This document shows positions 11,511 through 22,490 of a stretch of 64,000 bases of DNA, piece after piece (position 1 is the first letter of the stretch; every line of letters starts with the position of its first letter). Under the pieces are notes generated by a model. The model saw only the letters and a list, made by a program, of their open reading frames with translations, ran no database searches and was not told the DNA's origin. The position numbers and the translations under genes were made by a program. Source of the stretch: Panulirus ornatus (lineage: Eukaryota > Arthropoda > Malacostraca > Decapoda > Palinuridae); assembly GCF_036320965.1 (NCBI RefSeq), contig NC_092289.1:24807778-24871777 (forward strand), read 5' to 3'.

Positions 11511-12835
11511 AAATTATGATTGTAAAGTCATTCAATGTAACTGGGTATTCTCCGCCCGTGCGTGGTCGCCCCCCTGCACCTTATCATCTTCAAGAAACTC
11601 CATACTTTAAGATATTTCTCCGTTTCTGTTACCCTATTGATTCTTCATCCGGTTAACTTCCGTAGCTAAGAACTTCCTTCTAACGCTAATCCTCTCTCCA
11701 CCCGCTTGCCCAACCATCAGCCCATCTCTCGTCCACTCTATGGCCATCCACCTCATGTCCATCTGCATTCCTCTTGCTCAACCCAAGTCCACCAGTCCTC
11801 CTTCCTACCATTCCATGTCCCGCAAGCCCTCCCCCCAAACCCACCACTTACCAACCTCATGCTCATCATATTTTCTCTCCCTCACTCCACGTCCAGTAAC
11901 CTCGTGGCAGCTGCGGCAGACTTAGCTGACAGATGCCTGATAATTATCCCCCCGTTCCCTTGGCAAGATATTATTGGAAAAAATCAGATAATGTAGTATT
12001 ATTTTACAGAAGGAGCATAACTTATGTATTTCCTTTTGCAATTAACACACTCCTTATATAAAGTTCATTACTGATTTAGTAATGAATTGCTGACTTGGTA
12101 ACAGTACCTGTGTGTGCTATCGGGTGGCAACTATGAAAGCACCAACTACTGCATTTAAGTATATTTCTGTCGTAAATCTAATGGTTTGACGTTCGAAAAT
12201 ATCCTAACAGTTAAGGAAAACAAAGTAAAGTTAGCTGAATGATTAGATAGGTGTGGTAATGTAAAATTCTCCTGATGTGTCCCTGTACAGCTAACGAGTT
12301 GTCGGGTAGTATTTTTACCCATGGGAAGAGATGCCGTGTTTTGCAACCAAGCGTGAAGTAGTAACTGTGTGATGATGTTAGGGAGTGTTTATAGAGCAGG
12401 TGTTACAAGACACTGTAAGGATGTTCATCATTGATTGTACTCAATGATACAGAAATAGGTTTTTAAAGCTTTGCCATTTGGCTGAAGTCAATTGTGCTCA
12501 GTGGGCTATGGTGGATGAAGCCCAGTGCACGGAACTGGATCGACACAAAAGTTTTGCTATTTACCTGTGCCCCGTGATGGATGGCCTACATGTGTGGTAT
12601 GTGTACTTTGTGCATTAGAGTGCATTTCGTAATACATAGGTTGACCCGATAGAAAACAAAGCTTTACCAGCAGATTGGTAGTACGTTTTGAATTGTAATG
12701 TGACATCTTTGAATTTCACAAGTTGTGTATGAGAAAAGCGATCGTTGGCCAGTCAAATATGTTTGAATACAGCAGCAGTCTTGTAAGCTTAATGAATATA
12801 TTGAGTATGAGCCATTTAATGCAGTCATGGAAATA
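11511..12835. other. Intron 1, no gene seen
   Basis: Mixed unique-looking sequence. A serine/proline-rich open frame at 11706-11996 lacks domains and splice signals. Nothing supportable. Confidence 0.5.
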
Positions 12836-13410
12836 CAGGGTATCTCAAAAAATGTGTACACTGAATTTTTATTTATATGGTCTATTAAACTACAGCCAAG
12901 AATGAGGAAAACTTTATTTTCAGCAAGATAGAGAACCTCCACACTGCCATCGTGATGTAAGGGCCTATCTTGAAAATCTGCCGAACAGATGGATTGGGCG
13001 AAGAGGTAGCATTGAACCCCCCCCCCCCCCCCCCCTTGTTCACCAGACCCCACGCCAGTGGATTTTTTATGGCGACAAAAGAAAATGTTTATCGTGCGAA
13101 ACCAACAACAATCTATGAGATAAAAGCAGCAATTGAAAGATGATTCGCTCATATTCCTAATGAACTGCTTAATGCTTTTTGCTACTCTGGAATTCCGTTT
13201 TCCTCAGTGTCTGGGCCAGAAAGGATATCAGTTTGAATTCATGAGATGGCTCAAAATGGTTACACAATTGTTCTCTTTAATTTGAATTTTAAAGCTCGAA
13301 ATGGTTACACAGCTGTTCTCTTTAATTTGAATATTAAATCTTAGATTTGGTTTGATTAACATTATATTAATAGAAATTCGGAGTGTGTATACATATTTTG
13401 TCTGTTTTGC
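12836..13410 (+). mobile_element. Tc1/mariner-like (DDE_3) DNA transposon, deleted copy
   Basis: The + strand reads 'FQQDREPPHCHRDVRAYLEN' from 12918 and then 'RWIGRRG', the region around the second catalytic Asp of a Tc1/mariner-like transposase. After a run of C (about 13018-13035) comes 'SPDPTPVDF' and, one frame over, 'KENVYRAKP', the third-acid region. A candidate 5' terminal repeat CAGGGTATCTCAAAAAATGT begins at 12836; a worn inverse partner (GTGTGTATACATATTTTGTC) ends near 13410. The first half of the transposase is missing, so this is a short internally deleted copy. The poly-C run is an odd expansion. Confidence 0.6.
13245..13345. repeat. 46-bp tandem duplication
   Basis: Two copies of 'GGTTACACA.(T/C)TGTTCTCTTTAATTTGAAT.TTAAA' lie head to tail inside the transposon relic. 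Confidence 0.75.
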
Positions 13411-14236
13411 TTACTTGAAGTGCCAACACTTGCGAGGTATATGCTGATTACGAAGTAATGCGGAAATTCCATAGTTTAAACACATTGAAATTCACTTTCA
13501 AACGTATTTTACTGAGATTCTTGATACATAGTGTTGATAGGAGTGAAATGCACCTTTAATCCTGAAGCGTGCAGGTTACTTTTTAGGTCAAAAGATATTT
13601 TACTGATTATGAACGTATTTTGGGGGGTTGCCATAACTATATATTTGTAACTGTGTATAAGCTTGTCTGTATTTCTTAAGCCTGATTAAAGTTAAACAAG
13701 GATTGTAATGCATACATGGATACTGATTTGTCTTGTTTGAATAGGTTTGTTGTAGTGTACACTTTTCTGTGAGTGTTATTTTGCATATGTACATATTTAT
13801 CTCGCATAAGTAATTTCTTGTTCTTATGAGCAGGGTAACTTTACAGTTGTCGGACTCCATGTATTGTACTCGTACATCTGTCGGAGATTACTGAATTAGC
13901 CAGTAATAGCAGCTGTCGCCGCCTCTTCTCGTGCATCTTTACAAATGATTACTCTTGCTAAAAAAAAGAGCTTTGGTTGATTTTGTAATTTTCTTTGGCA
14001 TCTTATTTGTAGATTGATGGACTTTGTCAAGAGGCTAAGTTGCTGCGATTTAATGAGATGCAAGCATCTGTTCTTATGTGCTAGCGATTTATTAGGTTAT
14101 TTTGGAAAAGGCTCCTGGATACTAATTGGAAGAAAATTCAACACATTTGGGAATGTTCTCACAATTAGTACGCACTATGATAAAAAAAAAGTAATTTATC
14201 AGTTTACGGTCAACAGTAGTTACAAAATTTGTTTTA
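13411..14236. other. Intron 1, AT-rich, no gene seen
   Basis: AT-rich sequence without recognisable domains. Confidence 0.5.

Positions 14237-14306
<70 letters not shown>
14237..14306. repeat. (TA)n microsatellite
   Basis: About 34 TA units directly abutting the 5' truncation of the next RTE copy. Confidence 0.98.
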
Positions 14307-14313
<7 letters not shown>

Positions 14314-15677
14314 GATGTGTGGATCAGGTGTTTGCTTTGAAGAATGTATGTGAGAAATACTTAGAAAAGCAAATGGATTTGTATGTAGCATTTATGGATC
14401 TGGAGAAGGCATATGATAGAGTTGATAGAGATGCTCTGTGGAAGGTATTAAGAATATATGGTGTGGGAGGCAAGTTGTTAGAAGCAGTGAAAAGTTTTTA
14501 TCGAGGATGTAAGGCATGTGTACGTGTAGGAAGAGAGGAAAGTGATTGGTTCTCAGTGAATGTAGGTTTGCGGCAGGGGTGTGTGATGTCTCCATGGTTG
14601 TTTAATTTGTTTATGGATGGGGTTGTTAGGGAGGTAAATGCAAGAGTCCTGGAAAGAGGGGCAAGTATGAAGTCTGTTGGGGATGAGAGAGCTTGGGAAG
14701 TGAGTCAGTTGTTGTTCGCTGATGATACAGCGCTGGTGGCTGATTCATGTGAGAAACTGCAGAAGCTGGTGACTGAGTTTGGTAAAGTGTGTGGAAGAAG
14801 AAAGTTAAGAGTAAATGTGAATAAGAGCAAGGTTATTAGGTACAGTAGGGTTGAGGGTCAAATCAGTTGGGAGGTGAGTTTGAATGGAGAAAAACTGGAG
14901 GAAGTGAAGTGTTTTAGATATCTGGGAGTGGATCTGTCAGCGGATGGAACCATGGAAGCGGAAGTGGATCATAGGGTGGGGGAGGGGGCGAAAATTTTGG
15001 GAGCCTTGAAAAATGTGTGGAAGTCGAGAGCATTATCTCGGAAAGCAAAAATGGGTATGTTTGAAGGAATAGTGGTTCCAACAATGTTGTATGGTTGCGA
15101 GGCGTGGGCTATGGATAGAGTTGTGCGCAGGAGGATGGATGTGCTGGAAATGAGATGTTTGAGGACAATGTGTGGTGTGAGGTGGTTTGATCGAGTAAGT
15201 AACGTAAGGGTAAGAGAGATGTGTGGAAATAAAAAGAGCGTGGTTGAGAGAGCAGAAGAGGGTGTTTTGAAATGGTTTGGGCACATGGAGAGAATGAGTG
15301 AGGAAAGATTGACCAAGAGGATATATGTGTCGGAGGTGGAGGGAACGAGGAGAAGAGGGAGACCAAATTGGAGGTGGAAAGATGGAGTGAAAAAGATTTT
15401 GTGTGATCGGGGCCTGAACATGCAGGAGGGTGAAAGGAGGGCAAGGAATAGAGTGAATTGGAGCGATGTGGTATACAGGGGTTGACGTGCTGTCAGTGGA
15501 TTGAATCAAGGCATGTGAAGCGTCTGGGGTAAACCATGGAAAGCTGTGTAGGTATGTATATTTGCGTGTGTGGACGTGTGTATGTACATGTGTATGGGGG
15601 GGGGGGGTTGGGCCATTTCTTTCGTCTGTTTCCTTGCGCTACCTCGCAAACGCGGGAGACAGCGACAAAGTATAAAA

Positions 15678-15683
<6 letters not shown>
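14307..15683 (+). mobile_element. RTE-type LINE, 5'-truncated copy A, open RT frame
   Basis: Opens inside RT at 'GCVDQVFALKNVC' and stays open to 15485 (388 residues). RT palm 'DLEKAYDRVDRDALW', 'RQGCVMSPWLFNLF', catalytic 'FADDTALVA' (codons at 14715-14741), 'NKSKVIRYS', 'CFRYLGVDL', then a basic C-terminus with 'WFGHMERMSEERLTKRIY' and 'RRGRPNWRWKDGVKK'. These fit the RTE clade (single ORF of AP endonuclease plus RT, no RNase H seen). The 3' UTR is the short type (jump at 15553) and ends with the CGCT..AGCG hairpin (15637-15664), poly-A and (TA)n. An intact frame but no endonuclease, so not autonomous. Confidence 0.92.
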
Positions 15684-15760
<77 letters not shown>

Positions 15761-15761
15761 T
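15674..15761. repeat. Poly-A plus (TA)n tail
   Basis: About 21 A followed by about 32 TA units: the 3' tail of RTE copy A, grown by slippage. Confidence 0.95.
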
Positions 15762-16951
15762 TGTTTTTGCAAGCACTAGTATATATCACTTAGCTCGCAA
15801 TTGAATATTTAGTAAGATATCTCATTCATATTATGGGAGGTATTTGATGAATGAAAATATTTCGGAACTTCTTTGGGGTGGAAACTGTAAAATTACCCTA
15901 GTATTACCACACTTATTATTTTGGGAGATTGTTTATCGTACATCATGCTATGAAAATATTTCTAATCAGTCCCACACCAGTAAAGTTCTTGTGTACTTTT
16001 TGTTTTTATGATCACGCGTGTTACAATACGAATTTCATTTGACCGTAGTTTGACATTTTTTTTCCTTGGCAAATTAGGAATAATGTAATATATTATGGAC
16101 TAGGAATAGGGCGACATTGGCTACTGGACCGATGGGCGCCTGAGAGTATGAAGATAAAAATGTGCGAAAATAGAATTCTTGAAATTCATTATATTTTTTT
16201 TCTCTTTTACTAAACGGTAGGAGTCATGTCCATATAATGTTTTGGAACAATTACTATATTTTTTTTAGAATTATTTTCAGCGTTTCATTGTTTACCAGGT
16301 TTTCATTAGTTTTATTTCCTATAAACAATGTCGGGACGCATGCTCGGCCTCAGATCATGTATGTGCACTTTCTGCCTGTTTCACACTTTCGACTAAAAGC
16401 AATCACGGGCAGCCATGATCTCTGTTTTGAATATCTTTCAGCATTTACTGGCACATAATTTACTAGAGCAGACAGTACTTTGCTTACTTCTTTTCTAGTT
16501 CTTCAATCACTTATTGTGAACAAATTGTACAGATTTTATGACAAGGTCCACTTAAAACGTTTGTGTTCATAGGTCAGAGGACATTTTCATGAGTGTTCGC
16601 TCTGCTGAGTTCCTACGGGTGGAGTCCCTCGATTTTTACGTTGATGTAGGGTAGTTCATGGGAGCAAAGGGGACACCCATCCATTAGGGGTTAGGTATAG
16701 TTGATTGGTGTGATTTATATAACCCTTCATTTTCTCGTACTCCAAAGTATTCTCGTTTTCTCTTAATTTATGGATAAATCTAATCAAAGTATGGAAGATA
16801 GATTGATAATCGAGACTTTTGTCTTTTGTCGCAAGTACGAATAACCGATATTGTTTTTATGAGATTTATCGACACTTATCAATCATATCAGGTTTTCAAA
16901 TGAAAATTAAAAATCCTTCGCATACCGGCCTAGATATTTGTAGGAATATCA
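15762..16951. other. Intron 1, AT-rich, no gene seen
   Basis: No domain or repeat recognised. A 73-residue frame at 16237-16458 has no support. Confidence 0.5.
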
Positions 16952-17830
16952 AAAATGGGTATGTTTGAAGGAATAGTGGTTCCAACAATGTTGTACGGTT
17001 GCGAGGCGTGGGCAATGGATAGAGTTGCGCGCAGGAGGGTGGATGTGCTGGAAATGAGATGTTTGAGAACAATATGTGGTGTGAGGTGGTTTGATCGAGT
17101 AAGTAATGTAAGGGTAAGAGAGATGTGTGGAAATAAAGAGTGTGGTTGAGAGAGCAGAAGAGGGTGTTTTGAAATGGTTTGGTCACATGGAGAGAATGAG
17201 TGAGGAAAGATTGACCAAGAGGATATATATGTCAGAGGTGGAGGGAACGAGGAGAAGTGGGAGACCAAATTGGAGGTGGAAAGATGGAGTGAAGAAGATT
17301 TTGAGTGATCGGGGCCTGAACATGCAGGAGGGTGAAAGGCGTGCAAGGAAAAGAGTGAATTGAAACGATGTGGTATACCGGGGTCGACGTGCTGTCAATG
17401 GATTGAACCAGGGCATGTGAAGCGTCTGGGGTAAACCATGGAAAGTTCTGTAGGGCCTGGATGTGGAAAGGGGGCTGTGGTTTCGGTGTATTATTACATG
17501 ACAGCTAGAGACTGAGTGTGAACGAATGGGGCCTTTGTTGTCTTTTCCTAGCGCTACCTCGCACACATGAGGGGGAGGGTGTTGTTATTCCATGTTTGTC
17601 GGGGTGGCGATGGGAATGAATAAAGGCAGACTATGAATTATGTACATGGGTATATATGTATATGTCTGTGTGTGTATATATATATGTATACATTGAGATG
17701 CATAGGTATGTATATGTGCTATGTGGAGGTGTATGTATATACATGTGTATGTGGGTGGGTTGGGCCTTTCGTCTGTTTCCTTGCGCTACCTCGCTAACGC
17801 GGGAGACAGCGACAAAGCAAAATAAATAAA
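16952..17830 (+). mobile_element. RTE-type LINE, 5'-truncated copy B
   Basis: Starts at 'KMGMFEGIVVPTMLYGCEAW' (after RT) and runs through the basic C-terminus to the long 3' UTR (17440 on) and the terminal hairpin near 17795, ending (AAAT)n. One base lost in the 'GNKKS' codons near 17137 shifts the frame. Confidence 0.9.
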
Positions 17831-18089
17831 TGAAATTATCAGTGTTTGCGACTTTTGTGGGGTAAGTGGATTAATCTACAAATAAACTGGCCCAAGGAAA
17901 GTAATTATTATCTTTAGCATTTTTGTGCTGACTTTTGCTGTTTTCTTTTGTGCCCACCAATAGAATAGGGCCTTTTACTTCGAAGAATTGGTTTGCCATG
18001 GTCATCGGTAGTTGCCAGTATTTTCTTTAGGGACGCGGCGATTCCGACTTAATGTTATCGGCGAAAATCATATCTGCGGGGGAAAGAAA

Positions 18090-18320
18090 TGCAGTTACGT
18101 GAGCACGTCTTAACACCTCCCCTCTTGGTGACCCTGCCTGCCCTTACCGTGTCAACATCGGCAGCTCCCAGGGCAGTATGGTTGTAACCTGCTGACATTC
18201 CTACGTCACCGACATTTCGTAGCATCCATTATTCTTACGATGAAAAGATCTTATTACAACTCTACTGTGAAGACGTAATTTCATGTTATGGATTCTGAAA
18301 TTTCTGTCCATTTAAATTTC
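18090..18320. repeat. Unclassified interspersed repeat, copy 1
   Basis: Shares with 19715-19935, in direct orientation, the blocks CGTCTTAA, CACC(C)CTCTYGGTGA, AACATCGGCAGCTC, CTGACATTCCTAC-like and ACGTAATTTCATGTTATGG. The copies are diverged but collinear. Family unknown. Confidence 0.6.
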
Positions 18321-18799
18321 GAATTTTGTTCCACCTACAGCAATCACTTTAGAGAATGTTAGATTACACCATAGCACTGTACATTTATCGGTTAGAACTG
18401 CGTTGCGTTTAAAGTATATTTAATTACATAATTTTTGACTGATGATTATCAAGGAAATTATGATGCTCCCGTTGAATGTCTGTAGGTCGAGGGCTTCGTA
18501 TAGCCACTCTCATCCTTCCACCATGGTGCCGTTCTTCATGCTGTCTTCAATGGATTTCCTCTAATAGCTCTTATCTGTTTCGTCAAGTGAGGAGTCCAAA
18601 CTGCTAATGCATATGCTCTGGTGAGTTAAACTTAGGTCTTAAGTATCTTCTCAGCCTTGTCTTGTTCTTGAGAGCAGTTGACCCTTCCTTATAACCATTT
18701 TCACGGTTTTGTGTCTAATACGGTATGCATGAATGTGTGTGTTTATATTCATGCCTGTCTTTATGTGTGTGGATTTAAGTCAGTGCGCTTGCGTGTAAA
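18321..18799. other. Intron 1, no gene seen
   Basis: No recognisable feature. Confidence 0.5.
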
Positions 18800-19380
18800 T
18801 ATGTGTGAATGAACGTGTATTCGCAATTGCGTATAGTACTGGGAGTTACGCTGTCGTTGGATCCCAGCCCTTGAGCTTTCTATTGTCCCATCCAACATTT
18901 TAAATTCTTGTATGCTATCAGCATTCCGGATATTCAGTTTAATCATGTATTCCACTATACATTACTGTTATAAGTACATCTTCATATATCTTTCCTAGCA
19001 TAATTTCTTACAGCATTTGGTTGTTTTTTGATGGTGCCTGTTGAAGAATTGTTGTGTGACATCATCATCAAATAGTTTAAAAGCTTGACGGATGTGATAG
19101 CGTCATATCTTACTCTTCTTTCTTCCATGTTAAGCAAATCTATTACCTTTATTATCTTGCTGTGACTTGGTATTCTTAATTCTATTGCCATCGTTGTTTT
19201 CCTCCTTTCAACTTTCTCAATTAGTTCTTTGTGCTTCTTTAGGTACAATGGCTTGACTTGAGAGATGTATTCTAGTTTTGAACTAATATACGCCTTGAAA
19301 GAGATGTATTCTAGTTTTGAACTAATATACGCCTTGGAAGTTTTGCTGAGTATTTCCTTATATATTCATTCATTTTAGTG
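18800..19380 (-). mobile_element. CR1-like LINE, RT C-terminal relic
   Basis: Minus frame 19248-18982 carries 'LKKHKELIEKVERR' and 'LLNMEERRVRYDAITSVKLL', the 'IEKVQRRATK...LEERRxRGD..xxFKLL' tail of CR1-like RTs. A second frame (18955-18761) has 'NADSIQEFK', like the extreme C-terminus. Frameshifts mark it dead. A 39-bp tandem duplication (AGAGATGTATTCTAGTTTTG and following) lies at 19261-19340. Confidence 0.65.
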
Positions 19381-19714
19381 AGATTCTGATAATTACATAG
19401 CAGACAATTTGTGTCTTGCACAGTTATTTCTCTTGAAGTGGATCCAGTTCTGGTGACGGGTTAGGTACGACTCAGGACCCTCTTACACAGATTCCTGCAG
19501 CTTATTTCGTGTTGGGTGGAAGCTTTATGGCGAATTTTTTTTTCGCTGTGCTCCATGTATACACGTGCGGTTGTGTGCTTATATTTATGGATGTGTATGT
19601 TTTATTACTATATATGTTTTACGGACAGAGAGTTTTGTCTTGTATTTACGAACCCGGTCTTTACACACCCAGTGCAGAAGAGTTCAGAAACAATCATGCA
19701 GAATCATCTTAGGC

Positions 19715-19935
19715 CCGTCTTAATCACCTACCAAGAGGCACCCCTCTCGGTGAACCTGTCCACCCTCACCAACCAACATCGGCAGCTCACACGGTAGTTT
19801 AGCAGTAAAGTGCAGACATACCCACCCCCTTCACCATCCCCTACTCATACTATAAAAATACTTCTTTAAGTCTCAGCTGTCAAGTTTCATACGTAATTTC
19901 ATGTTATGGCTTTTATAATTTCTCCATTAATTTTC
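19715..19935. repeat. Unclassified interspersed repeat, copy 2
   Basis: Diverged direct copy of 18090-18320. It runs straight into the RTE 5' region that follows, so it may be a genomic segment duplicated together, or an element of its own. Confidence 0.6.
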
Positions 19936-20407
19936 TGAAAGTTGGAACCGAAGAAACCAAACGAGGAGTGCATCTTCTCCTCGAAGGCTCAGGCTAGTGT
20001 GTCTGAATGTCTTTGGATGTAAATAAGATAAGAATGAAGAGATAAGTATTATGTTGAGAAAAGGAACTTAGATGATCTAGCTCTGAGTGAAATTAAGCTT
20101 CAGGCTAAGAGGAAGGAATGGTTTGGTAGTGTCTTGGGGTTAAAGTCAGGGATTTTTGTGAGGACGAGAGCTGTTGAAGGCGTGACACTTCTGCTAAAGG
20201 AGTTTTAGGAAGTGAGAAGGAGCGTAAGGAAGTGAGACCTAGACTGATTAGGGTAAAATGAAAGTGCATTAGGAGAGGTGGATGTTTATTAGTGTTTATG
20301 AACCTGGCCACGAGAAGGATGACAAAGATTGGCGAGTGTTTTCGAAGATGTTGAGTGAGTGTTTTGATGCGAGAAATCATTTATTACTGAAGGGTGATTT
20401 GAATGCC
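19936..20407 (+). mobile_element. Diverged RTE-type LINE, endonuclease part
   Basis: Begins with RTE 5' UTR sequence (CTCCTCGAAGGCTCAGG) and reads pieces of the AP endonuclease: 'LALSEIKL' (for ALSETKL), 'FGSVLGLKSG', 'YEPGHEKDDKDW', 'LLKGDLNA'. Many stops. It is joined abruptly at 20408 to RT-region sequence on the opposite strand. Confidence 0.7.
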
Positions 20408-20765
20408 CCACTTACCATCTACAGACTACATACTTGCCCTGTTATCTAAGACCCTTGCATGTACCTTCTTCATAACCCCATCCATAAACAAACTAAACAG
20501 CCATGATGACATACACTCCTGCCGCAGACCAACTCTCACCTGCAACGACTTACTGTCCTCTCTTCCTCCTCGTTCGCATGTCTTACACCTTTGTTAAAAA
20601 CTTGTCGTTGTTTGTAGGGGGTTTCCTCCCATACCGTATGTTGCTTGTAGGGGGTTTCCTCCCATACCGTACGTTCGTGAGGCCTTCCACAAGGCATTTC
20701 AATCAAAATCATCCTTATCAAGATCCATAAATGCAATATACAAATCCTTCTGTTTCTTTAAGATT
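20408..20765 (-). mobile_element. Diverged RTE-type LINE, RT part, inverted
   Basis: The minus strand holds RT sequence from about 'KKQKDLYIAFMDLDKDDFD' (20760 to 20700) to 'GVMKKVH' and 'VLDNRASM' (20460 to 20410). A 33-bp tandem duplication sits at 20608-20673 (GTAGGGGGTTTCCTCCCATA). Older than the main RTE copies. Confidence 0.65.
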
Positions 20766-20912
20766 TTTCACACACACACACACCTTAAAGCCTTGCAAAA
20801 GGTGACTTTTCAGTGTGGCGTAACCTCGTGTATATCTCACTTTTTTAGGTAATAGTTAAGAGATCCCAAGTTAGGGCATTAGATATTGTCACATTTGGTT
20901 CATCAGTGGGAC

Positions 20913-20946
<34 letters not shown>

Positions 20947-21029
20947 GTGTGTGTGTGCGCGCGCGAGGAAAATGAACAAATTCGAATTTATGAGTGGTGT
21001 TACAAACTGCATTGTTTAAGGTTTAGGCT
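20766..21029. repeat. (CA)n and (TG)n tracts
   Basis: (CA)n at 20769-20783 and about 24 TG/CG units at 20915-20966. Otherwise no feature. Confidence 0.85.
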
Positions 21030-21400
21030 GAGCAGCTTCCTGCTAAGGGAGGTGAGCAGCCCGGATTACTTCCAACTTGGGAAGGTGAGCAGGCATGACG
21101 GCTTTTTCTTAGGGATGATGAGCGGGCAGGGTCGGTTTCCTCCTGGGGGTAGGTAAGTAGGCAGGGAATGCTTCCTGCTTGAGGAAGTAAGCAAGCAGGA
21201 TGGTTCCCTGACGGTCTCTACTTAGGTAAGCGGGTTGGACGCTTCCGACTGTGGAAGATGAGCTGGCAGGGTTTGCTTCGTGCTTGAGAGGGTTAGCAGG
21301 CAGGACGGCTTCCTACAGGGTTAGCTGAGCGGGCAGGGGCTGGTTCCTGCTGATGGAGGTGAGCTGGCGGGGAATGGGTTAGGCTGGAGCGGGTCGGATG
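21030..21400. repeat. Degenerate tandem repeat, about 40-45 bp
   Basis: About eight loose units around 'GTGAGC.GGCAGGG..GCTTCCTGCT'. The unit length drifts. Confidence 0.6.
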
Positions 21401-21474
21401 ACAGGTCACATGGACGGCTAATGCGGTTTACCCCAACCTCCGGCCCCTCGAGGGACACGACGCTCGCTACCTGT

Positions 21475-21840
21475 GAATGAGGCTGTTTCGTTGCTAGTAA
21501 GGCTGGTTGGTTACCAATGAGGTAGGTTGATTGCCAGTGAGGCTGATTGGTTGCCAGTGTGGCTAGTTTGTTGCAAGCGAGGCTGGTTAGTTGCCAGTGA
21601 GGCTGGTTATTTGCCTGTGAGTCCGGTTGGTTACCATTGAGGCTGGTTCGTTGCCACTGGGCCTGTTGGTTATCATTGAGGCTTTTTGGTTGCCAGTGGG
21701 GTCGGATGGTTACCAATGAGGCTGGTTGGTGCCAGTGAGGACGGTTGGCCGCAGGTGAGGCCACTTAGTTGCCTGTAAACCTGGTTGGTTTCCGTTGAGT
21801 CCTGTTGGTTGCCAGTGAGGCTGGTTGGTTGCTAATATGG
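21475..21840. repeat. 20-bp degenerate minisatellite
   Basis: About 18 units of GAGGCTGGTTGGTTGCCAGT with frequent changes. The 147-residue minus-strand frame here (Gln/His/Trp/Asn-rich) is an artefact of this repeat. Confidence 0.85.
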
Positions 21841-22408
21841 CAGTGATGAAAAATGAAAGTTGTACGGTCAAGAACAGTAAAGCGTAAGAATTCTTAGGAG
21901 GGAAGGTGGAAGCTGATGCATGAGATGTGCCTTGTGTGCCGGTGGAGGCCACGTCACATTACCTAAGGCTTGTCTAAGGCCTAAGAACTGGAAGGACGAA
22001 AGATTCCCGTACTCTGTAGCTGTTTGTCTTTTACTTAAGGGACAGGATATTCCTTGAGCTAGCTATGATATTGGGAGGGGCCAACACACTACCACCTGAA
22101 TCCTCCCTCTCACTGGTGCCAGAGTCACACAATAAAGTTTTGTCAGAGAAGTTTGTCTTAGATTTACAAGGGCCATGGGAGGGGAGGGGAGGAGGGTGAA
22201 GGACTACTCTACTACCTGAACCCTCGCTCTCGCTGGCAGCATAGCACACAGAGTTCAAGCGATGTCTACTCTAGGGCGGGCCGCTTTGATAAATGTGGTC
22301 TTTCGCTTCACCTCAAAGCTTTAGACCTCTCTACCCTCTCATGTCTTTCCATTCTTTTTTATGTTAGCTTACTCGACACGGGCAACTAAGGCCGTAATCA
22401 AGATCATC

Positions 22409-22409
<1 letters not shown>
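21841..22409. other. Intron 1; one 150-bp imperfect internal repeat
   Basis: The blocks at about 22060-22140 and 22180-22250 resemble each other (ACTAC.ACCTGAA.CCT..CTCTC.CTGG..), suggesting a worn duplication. Nothing else recognised. Confidence 0.45.

Positions 22410-22487
<78 letters not shown>
22410..22487. repeat. (TA)n microsatellite, tail of RTE copy C
   Basis: About 37 TA units, then (TTTA)n; on the minus strand this is the 3' tail of the next element. Confidence 0.97.

Positions 22488-22490
<3 letters not shown>

Noticed and set aside
13018..13035. Poly-C tract as an i-motif or G-quadruplex regulator
   Set aside because: It lies within a transposon relic far from exons; a single homopolymer run gives no evidence of function.
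20916..20966. Mixed TG/CG tract as a Z-DNA regulatory element
   Set aside because: Sequence alone shows only a microsatellite; no further support.
21224..21240. Second ratchet-like site CTACTTAG|GTAAGC
   Set aside because: Poor pyrimidine tract, weaker donor, and inside a degenerate repeat array; much less convincing than 7122.
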